A stretch of DNA of 64,000 nt from Endomychus coccineus. Lineage: Eukaryota > Arthropoda > Insecta > Coleoptera > Endomychidae. The notes under the pieces were generated by a model. It was given only the letters and a program-made list of their open reading frames with translations. It was not told the DNA's origin and made no database searches. Positions 56,990 to 64,000 of this stretch are shown here, piece after piece (the first letter of the stretch is position 1; every line of letters starts with the position of its first letter). The position numbers and the translations under genes were made by a program. The DNA is taken from the NCBI GenBank assembly GCA_958510875.1, contig OY294070.1, forward strand, positions 19,397,631 through 19,461,630. Reading direction: 5' to 3'.

Positions 56990-58242
56990 TAGTCGAGTCA
57001 AATAGGTATTAAAACAGGCCAACTTACGAAAATCGAAAGATATGGACCGATTTTGATGAAACAAAGTTCATTCGATTCGGGATGACGTCTAGAAAAAAGC
57101 TTACCGGTTAGTTTTTTGTGCAAATTCGTTATTATTTTTTTAAACGAAAAATTGACCAATTTTCTGGCTAATTATTGGGAAAATATAGTCGGGGGTTTTC
57201 GGTGTCGCTGATTACGATTCTGAACTCAAATTGGCCAAAATCGAACTCCTCAGCTGGTAATTGGCAGCATATACATATTTACAATATTTTTAATCAATTG
57301 AATATTATTTACAAAATGCATATTTCAGTAAGTACAAGTAAAATCAGTCATAATCACTATCATAATCATAATAATTGTCATTGCGTGTTTGAATATTTTC
57401 AATGCCTTCTCCTTCATTGGTATTATCTACTTCATCATCGTCTTCGTCGTCATCTCCAGGTGAAATTGGATTGATCAGACTGAAATTGTTACTACAATTT
57501 CCCATACAATTTGCACAAGCAACAGGACAGTTCATATTTTTTTGCGACATCCACATCTGCTTGACCTATATGTCCATAGTATATGTAAAAGATGCTGTGT
57601 GGAATATAAAAAGACTGAGTAGAGAAGATAGAAAAAAATTTTAGATGAGCGGGAATTTATTTCAAATTAAAAAATTAGAATTCGATTATGTTTATGATTT
57701 AAATTAGTAACGACCCCTTTTAACAAATTTTTAAACATTTAACATAAAACAACAACCTCCACAACCCCTAACTGAGGATTTCTGGTTAGTTTTGAGGAAA
57801 TTTTGGAAATTGCTCAATTTTGTCCAATTAAACCTGCCAATTACTAGCTGAGGAGTTCGATTTTGGACAATTTGACTTTAGAACCGTACTCAGCGCCTCC
57901 GAAAACCCCCGAGTAATTTTTCCTGTCTATTTGCGATCAAATTAAGAAAAAATGATCAATTTTGTCCAATTAAACTGACCAATTACTAGCTGGGAAGATC
58001 GATTTTGGCCAATCTGAGTTCAGAATCATAATCAGCGACCCCTAAAACCCCCGAGTGATTTTTCCCAATAATTAGCCAGAAAATTGATCAAATTTTCGTT
58101 TAAAAAAAAATAACAAATTTGCACAGAAAACTGACCGTTAAGCTTTTTTCTAGACGTCATCCCGAATCGAATGCACTTTGTTTCATCAAAATCGGTCCAT
58201 ATCTTTCGATTTTCGTAATGAAATACCTATTTGACTCGACTA
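56990..58242. mobile_element. 1253-bp fold-back element inside P1b
   Basis: Ends TAGTCGAGTC / GACTCGACTA. Arms of about 270-290 bp (56990-57260 and about 57955-58242) are inverted copies. TAC lies on both sides (56987-56989 and 58243-58245), and the uninterrupted sister at about 32098-32109 reads through the site (minus strand CCATACATTCC), giving the empty site. The middle carries a short acidic frame. Confidence 0.85.
57344..57556 (-). CDS. Small acidic frame inside the fold-back element, unknown
   Basis: 70 codons: a start with MNCPVACANCMGNC (four cysteines in C-x3-C-x2-C-x3-C spacing), a middle NPISPGDDDEDDDEVDN, and an Asp/Tyr-rich end DYDSDYD with a TGA stop. The sequence does not look random, but I do not recognise it. 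It could be the last exon of a transposase or a captured host exon; no promoter or upstream exon is visible. Confidence 0.3.
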   Translation of the reverse strand: MWMSQKNMNCPVACANCMGNCSNNFSLINPISPGDDDEDDDEVDNTNEGEGIENIQTRNDNYYDYDSDYD

Positions 58243-58309
58243 TACATTCCGCAAACCTCAGAGAAGATTAGGAAATGTTAAAAAAAATATGAAAAAGATT
58301 TTTCAAATC

Positions 58310-58530
58310 TAAAACCGTTGATACCTAAAGGACCAATAGGACCAGCGCAATCGTTTACACGGTGGGTTACGCACGAACATACTCACCGCTACCATGTCAA
58401 AAATAGTCTACATCGATCCAGAAATGCTCCAAACGAATATATCGGCGAAAATCCGTAACTTTTCTTTTGCCCAATTACTATACTTCCCTTACACCATATA
58501 CTACGTATAGTGAGGAAAGTAAAAATAATG
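58310..58530 (+). repeat. Dispersed repeat shared with 29270-29480, inserted in P1b
   Basis: AAAGGACCAATAGGACCAGCG at 58327 recalls 27781-27800, and CATGTCAAAAATAGTCTACA to GTGAGGAAAGTAAAA (58394-58524) matches 29345-29475. Penelope coding sequence resumes right after it (AATGTATGGCCG), so this is a nested insertion. Confidence 0.68.
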
Positions 58531-58800
58531 TATGGCCGCAAGTATAGCACTAAAAACCAAAACTTAGAAAAATCCATAGCACTTGCTGAAAATTGTTTTG
58601 ATTAGAAATATCAGTTCGATTATAAAATTGTTAATATTTTAGCTGAAGGATCCAATTATTATAAAATATCTATCCTGCAGATTATTCACATAAAACGTGA
58701 CGATGAGTCTGTGAATCGTAGAACCGATGTACAATCATTGCGTCAAATGTATTCAAATTTGATTAATTGAACACACAAATTTCTACGCACTCCTTTTTAA

Positions 58801-59384
58801 GGATTAAAATTGTGTATACGTATTCAAATGTAGAGCATTTACAGCAAAGAGAATAAAAATAAAAAAGTACAAACTGACAACGCTGCTCAAATGATAGGCG
58901 CGTGCAATGCACAAAACGTGTGTACGTGAATATCTTCTTTATATATAGTGTGTATATTCGTGTTGCCAGATTTCATTAAAATAACGGGTTTTAACAATTA
59001 TTTATTATTTAAAACCATGCAATTTCTTTCTTTTAAGTGATTTATTTGTAAATTATACACTATCAGTCAAAATTTCAACGAATTTTCAATGAGACGAGGA
59101 ATATATAAAAATATATCATGTTACCCTAAGAGACAATGTAAATTTTGAGAAATTTATTTTATTAATGACTTTTATTGTATGTACCCTAGCTCCCCAACGA
59201 TTTTCCAAATTTGGTACAATTCTCATTGGAAAAAAATGTTCATTTACTTGTCGCAAAGGGATTTTGGTTGTCAGACCGCTTTGCCTCGTTTTCGAGAATG
59301 ACGCCTTCAACTATAAAAAAATTACTGTGTATTGGTTTTCTAATACCTTTTAGACCTAGAGAGCCACAGAATATAGCTTTCGTC
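58801..59384. other. No gene recognised
   Basis: AT-rich. The 62-69 codon frames around 59165-59420 do not resemble known proteins. Confidence 0.45.
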
Positions 59385-60600
59385 AGCAGCGATCAACCTG
59401 AGACCTGCTTGTCTATTTAACACATGTATGGCAGAAATCTATTGAAAAACATGGGGAATATCTAGCTGTATGATAGTATATTTCCAAAGCATTTGATCAA
59501 GTCCGGCACCAAAGCCTTTTTGGGAAATTTCCGTCATATGGTTTGCCGCCTCAACTTTGTCGCTTACTATCGAGTTCTCTCTCAGATAGATCACTCCATA
59601 TGGTGGTTCACGGAGTATCCTCCGATACAATGGCTATCAACGCTAATGTTCCACAGGGATCTGTCTTGGCACCAACTTTTTTTCCGCTCCATATCAACGA
59701 TCTGCTGGAAATAACCACCTGTACCATCCACAGCTTTGTGTATGATGGTACACTTCATACCGCTTTCTCATCTAGAGCCCCTATACCATGCAATAAAACC
59801 AGAGGAGCGAGACAGGGACAGGTTGTCGCAATTTATGGAGATCCGGCAAAAATTTTGGAATGCGTCTCCACCAAGAAGGCGGATCCCACAATCCCTAATA
59901 TAATGATGTCAGGTACAACCATTCCTATGAAGTCTTCCATAACACTACTCGGGATCACCGCCAACAGCACCCTCTCACGGGACGATCATGTGAGGTCCAT
60001 TGGAAAAACCGCTTTACGAAACTTGGTTTTCTATTCCGTGCCAAGAGCTACTTTACATCACAGCAGCTCCTCATAATCTACAAAGCATTCGACCTGTCCT
60101 GGAGTACATGTATGGAGTTCGTCTTCCAAACTTACGCTGAATCTCTTGAATTATATCCAGAAGATAGCTATTCGTCTGATTGATGATGTCCCGCTTACGA
60201 GCTCATTGACCTCTCTAGAACATGGTAAACAGTGGTAGATCGCTCCCTTTTCTATAGATATTTCCATGGTCGATGTTCATCAGAAATCTCGTGTGTTGTT
60301 CCACCACGAGTGATTCCAGATAGGCGGACTAGACGAGCTCAAACTAGTCACCCCTTCATTGTCAAGCTCGAGACCTGACGGACTTCTTCCTGTCAGAATT
60401 CATTATTTTAGCGAACAGCGAAGTTGTGGAACACTTTACCTAGTGAGGTCTTTCCCTATGCCTATAACCTCCAAACCTTCAAGAAAAATACGAATGGATA
60501 TCTCCCCCCTCTACATTCCACTGCTGACTCATGCGATGCTTCTGAACAGTATAGGTTTCCCTCTCGTGTAGTCAAAGTATCGAACAAAAAATTATTCATG
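59385..60600 (+). pseudogene. LINE family L-A, copy 3
   Basis: Plus strand: KSIEKHG, ISKAFDQVRHQSLFGKFPSY-like RT block A near 59480-59530, then an open frame 59543-60076 with NANVPQGSVLAPTFFPLHINDLL (block B) and SFVYDGTLHTAF, where block C should read FADDGTLH. GTTIPMKSSITLLGI and the C-terminal DNA match 70-700 of copy 1. LWN-x-LPSEVFPY-like codons follow at 60424. One Asp of the catalytic pair is lost and several frameshifts are present. Confidence 0.85.
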
Positions 60601-60800
60601 TCTTCGTTATTGCGACATAGACATTTTTAATTAAAATTAAAGCGATAATGGCACAATTAGTTCAAGAAATCTCGCAATTTAGTTGATGTGAATAAGTTTT
60701 CAAAAACGTCTTCTGATGAGACCGAAACGTACGTAAAGACGAAAATATAGTTGTCATATGTGTTAATGTCACCTATCCTCCAAGAAATTACATATAATTT
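60601..60800 (+). mobile_element. Penelope P1 pLTR, plus sense
   Basis: TTTTTAATTAAAATTAAAGCGATAA at 60628 and CACAATTAGTT (60651), then the hammerhead stretch and GTGTTAATGTCACCTATCC-CAAGAAATTA (60760-60793), all in pLTR order. It directly follows the LINE L-A copy. No Penelope gene is attached. Confidence 0.82.
60708..60740 (+). ncRNA. Hammerhead with deleted stem II
   Basis: GUCUU (60708-60712), intact CUGAUGA (60713-60719), only GACC for stem II, GAAAC (60724-60728), GUAC, GUA (60733-60735), AAGAC (60736-60740). Stem I and the core are perfect, but the 5' half and loop of stem II (9 nt) are missing. This resembles a minimal core without stem II; activity is doubtful. Confidence 0.72.
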
Positions 60801-62708
60801 ATTTATACCAGAGTAAAAAATCATTATTATAATACATTCAATTGAGACAAATTTGAATACCACCATGAATATAATTCAGAATTTACAAATTCCAATGTGT
60901 ATGTTTCTCGGTTTATGGTGTTACTCATATTCTGATGTGTTGCAGTGGAAAATGGCTATTTATAATCAAAGATAAGAATAACACTGCTATTTCACTTCTT
61001 AATAAACGTTAATCAAATTCGTAGTCCATGACTAAGTTCTAATCTTTAGTTTTTACTGTAGGAAGTTGAAATATGAATCATTGAATAAGCAGTCAGTTGA
61101 TATTTGGCTGTTTTGCAAGAACGAACCGATCAATTAGTCAATTGTTGCTGTGAATGACTCAGTACAAGACCCAGCGTCATGAGAAAACACTGTGATCGTT
61201 CGACTGGAGCTGGTCTAACAGTACCAAATTGGCGCTTTCGACTCAAATGTAGCAGAATTTATTTTGCGAGAAATCGGACCAGTGATCTTGCATTGACTGG
61301 TACCACGGGAGTCGGAGGCCCGAGGCCCCGGGGTGTATAAACTCCATCTGACCTCTTGGTGCAGGCTTCGTGAGGGTAGTGATTAAAAGCCGCATGGTGG
61401 CTAGCTGGTGTTGGAGAGTAACATTGTTACAATCCTTCACCTTCGACAGGTGAGTTGCGTTTTCAGCTCGGGAACTGACCATGCATAGTCAGTGGGGACT
61501 TGAATAAGGTCCCGCTCTTACCAGTTGGGTTCGAGGAATTGCTCTCCCCGGACATACTGGCAGATAGAATTCGTCCTACCGCGTTGATTGAGCGAGATTC
61601 CAATCCCTCGCCCATGGGGGTCATAGACGGTAGTAGTCATAGACCTATTATCAAGGAGACAGAATTGTTCACATTCAAACACGATCAGACATTGCCAAAA
61701 TTTCGGGCCACTCAGACCGCTGTATATTACAAGTATGGTCGTATTGAATGTGCTGTTTGCCGGATTAGTTGTTCGGTGTGCCGGATTGAGATTTGTAATT
61801 ATTATAAAAACGTCCATAGCATTATTTATTGGTTATATTAGAAGCAATACTGTTGAAATGTCGTTTTCTCTGAAAAATATTCCATAATTTATGGTAACAT
61901 GGAATATTCAATCGAATTACAGAATATTAAAATTTTTAAATATAGAACTATTCCATTACATTGCGTCATTTCTTCAGAAAGCGACAATGCCGCGCACCCT
62001 TTATGAATGGGGACTTTGTTCTGTACTTGTACTACCCAATTTGACAGCTTCCGTATTTCTCGTAGGTATTTCGAAGCGGTGTTGCCTTACAAGTGGTACC
62101 AAGTTTTCAGTCATAGTTATATCATTGCCAATAAGGAGTAATTACGATCCGACGACAAAGAGTCGGTGGTTTTCTTTGTCACACTTCATGTAATCATTGC
62201 GACAAGTCAAATGGAGTTTTACGAATGAGATGTTTCGTCTCCTTAGGATAATAGATCTATGGGTAGAGTCCTCGGGACAAGAACTTCACGTAAAACTAAT
62301 AGTTGGGTATCTGTGGTCCGACGCGACATGGTTTTTGAAGTCAAATGTTCGAAATTGAAATTCTGCTCCTATTTTGACCTCCTGCCGTTTGAAAGTTAGT
62401 AATTGCCATCAATCAAAAATCCTGCCAATTACTGAAATTGGCAGAACGGCAGACCTGACCATATGGACAATAGCGTAACCCATGCAAACGAAATATTCTG
62501 CAAGTTTTGTGAGCACTCCTACTCGGAATATCCGAAATGCTCGATGGCCCCAAACATAGGCCCAAGTTGCTCGACGGAACATTCTAACGGAGACCGAATT
62601 CTGTGACATATGAAACACTCAGTCTTCACTATGAGGTAGCAAAACCATATATTGGAAGGATCTCCATGGGTGGTTTTATCGAAATATGTTATAATATACA
62701 ACGTTCTA
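60801..62708. other. No gene recognised
   Basis: 1.9 kb. 61200-61700 is GC-richer than the surroundings, with GTCGGAGGCCCGAGGCCCC and GCGAGATTCCAATCCCTCGCCC, and might be retroelement 5' sequence. I cannot identify a protein on either strand. Confidence 0.4.
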
Positions 62709-63236
62709 TATATAAATTCCCGGGAAATAGGTCACACTACTACATATTCTTATCATTTTTACGACCATCATCAGAAGACGTATCAATGTCTAAAACCCGA
62801 TTTCTTAACACTAATTGTATCATCACAAACCGTCCTTATCACACCAATTTCACCATCACAGGTGGCATTTTCAGGGCAGACTCGAGGCTTGAACTCAAAA
62901 TGGTTCTACTGGTTCTGTGCCGTATTTATTGTGGGAAAAATTCTTCACGCTACACAGTTCACTGCCTTTATCACGGTGGGTAACTGCGTTCTGGCACCTG
63001 ACCCTGCCGTTGTGTGATCATGTGCGAAGTGGAATTTTCGAGGATGGGTTTCCAAATGTGGGGAAAGTTGGTTAAGATTATTTGGATGTTTTAGGATTTC
63101 TAAAGCTTCAAGGATTTTTCGCTGATAGAAGTTTGGGGCTCTGGCTACGATTTTAGTATTTTCGAAAAGGATTTGATGATTAGTGTCAAACTTGTGTTCC
63201 GCAAGTGCAGATCTACTGATGTCACAAACCTTTGTA
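62709..63236 (-). pseudogene. Penelope P1 pLTR and GIY-YIG end, minus sense
   Basis: 62709-62860 is pLTR (TATATAAATTCCCGGGAAAT, CCATCATCAGAAGACG, CACAAACCGTCCTTATC), with the hammerhead truncated after stem II 5' strand (CUGAUGA at 62774-62768, no GAAAC). 63236-62945 reads TKVCDISRSALAEHKFDTNHQIL...RAPNFYQRKILEALEILKHPNNLNQ, the very end of the P1 protein. The tail to 62945 (HTTAGSGARTQLP) matches the usual Penelope C-terminus. Confidence 0.82.
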
Positions 63237-63610
63237 CATCGATTCTTTTCAGCATGGAAGTCGAATCGCAAGGTTTACTCCCGTTCCTAGATGTATTGGC
63301 TAGTCGACAGACTGACGGTACTTTAGGAAATTCTGTGTATCGAAAACCCACTCATATCGATAGATACCTCAATGGTCTTTCCCACCACCACCCCATCCAA
63401 AAGCAATCTGTCATAATCTCCTTGGTCCACAGAGCTGTCAACTTATCAGGATCGGAAAATCTTTCATCTGCCTTATTATCAAACAATCTCTCCCATTACA
63501 ACATTCAAAAAGCCATAAAGAAATACACTTCGCCTAAAATTTCAGATCGACCTGAGCAACAAACCCCCCCGCCTGCTTTTTCCACTGCCTATCCTCCATA
63601 TATTAATTTA
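63237..63610 (+). pseudogene. Penelope P1 RT fragment, plus sense
   Basis: SMEVESQGLLPFLDVLASRQTDG, VYRKPTHIDRYLNGLSHHHPIQKQS and LVHRAVNLSG, then NNLSHYNIQKAIKKYTSPKIS, are the RT end of P1, colinear with 11065-11350. It abuts the inverted end at 63236, so two P1 pieces lie head to head. It reads openly for about 120 codons. Confidence 0.83.
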
Positions 63611-64000
63611 TATAATTTAAATATATAATTACATGAAGTGTTATTTAATGTTAGTCTATTAAAAAGAGATTGTGAGTTTTCGTAAATGGAGAAACAAAGA
63701 AATCTAGTTTTTTTGATATTTAGTTTCAATAAATTATAATCCATCCAAGATTTTATAGTCTGAAGAATTTTTTCAGCCTTAGCCTTTACTAGTTCCCAAG
63801 ATATTCCCGTAATGTAGATTACTATATCGTCAGCATATGCAGTTAAGTTCACACCCTTAATTAGTGAAAATAGGTCATTCATATGAACAATGAAAAGAAT
63901 AGGTGCCCCAGGAACCGCTTTGAGGCACTCCACATTTCATAGTGAGAAAATCACTTTTTTCCATCTCTATTTGAACACATTGTTTTCTATTTGAACGAAA
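63611..64000 (-). pseudogene. LINE reverse-transcriptase fragment at window edge
   Basis: Minus strand: MKCGVPQ and, one frame over, GAPILFIVHMNDLFSLIKGVNLTAYADDIVIYITG (RT blocks B and C with both catalytic Asp in YADD), then WMDYNLLKLNIKKTRFLCF (block D/E). A one-base shift near 63920 breaks block B. It runs off the window; its 3' end is cut near 63611. Confidence 0.82.

Larger units (their letters stand above)
56240..58800 (+). mobile_element. Penelope-like P1b, copy 2, with nested insertions
   Basis: pLTR sequence at 56240-56345 matches 31310-31415. Coding pieces on the plus strand: FTREIEVNKIINFLDMNIRH near 56655-56715, the SSVAPTSYKK-like block near 56780, and NGYQTKMFNPII-like codons near 56900, then an interruption (56990-58242). 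They resume with TIPQTSEKIRKC-like codons at 58246, and the end YYKISILQIIHIKRDDESVNRRTD near 58655-58725. It is the sister of 31176-32850 without a recognisable hammerhead. Confidence 0.8.

Noticed and set aside
61243..61817. Frames of 79-113 codons on both strands in the GC-richer segment
   Set aside because: They overlap in opposite directions and neither resembles a known protein; GC content alone explains their length.
1..64000. tRNA or rRNA genes, CRISPR arrays, bacterial operons
   Set aside because: None seen; split genes and the element types point to an animal nuclear genome.
1..64000. LTR retrotransposons or endogenous viruses
   Set aside because: No gag, protease, integrase or envelope motifs and no paired direct LTRs were recognised.

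Overview
This window is transposon-rich, AT-rich animal DNA, almost certainly from an insect. The one host gene I can support is a facilitated sugar transporter of the trehalose-transporter (Tret1-like) type. Its last six exons lie on the + strand between 1240 and 15297, with consensus splice sites and paired AATAAA signals at 15445-15461. Its 5' exons should lie before the window. The species cannot be named from sequence alone.

Layout. 1-735: tail of a non-LTR retrotransposon (family L-A, further copies at 21121-22400 and 59385-60600). 1240-15460: the transporter, whose introns hold a mariner-like element with an unusual doubled terminus (1655-3934), two more elements placed back to back across a TATA junction (5259-6916 and 6921-9219), a LINE with an RNase H-type tail (9529-10440), a Penelope-like element (10668-11795) and a hAT remnant (13480-13953). 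16679-24362: mariner scrap, Crypton tyrosine-recombinase remnant, a second Penelope-like family, a 145-bp MITE, a mariner, LINE L-A and a Tc1-like element. 25612-29480: LINE split by a fold-back element, a (AG)n tract and a 1.24-kb palindrome. 30418-33225: three Penelope-related pieces. 34440-38945: mostly non-coding with a few repeats. 39140-51389: Penelope fragment, a hAT with perfect 8-bp target duplication, mariner copies, LINEs, and a second copy of the 6921 element at 45430-47754. 52081-64000: fold-back elements, more transposase scraps, Penelope copies and LINEs.

The most notable system is a set of hammerhead-ribozyme motifs inside the inverted terminal repeats (pLTRs) of the Penelope-like elements. 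One copy (31225-31266, minus strand) keeps every core nucleotide, a 5-bp stem I, a 4-bp stem II and a GNRA-looped stem III. Sister copies at 10718, 32747, 60708 and 62768 show different stages of decay. A second and a third hammerhead-like sequence class are seen at 18994/33133 and 45163. Hammerheads in Penelope-like elements are known as a class; whether these exact families are described cannot be told from here.

The other theme is fold-back architecture. Several DNA elements carry very long inverted termini (200-600 bp). In the 6921/45430 family the inverted termini even contain the transposase start codon and about 12 codons. Its two copies share the same two frameshifts, which suggests that a defective master was mobilised in trans. 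No intact, full-length transposase or reverse transcriptase was found in the window; all mobile-element genes here look broken or truncated.
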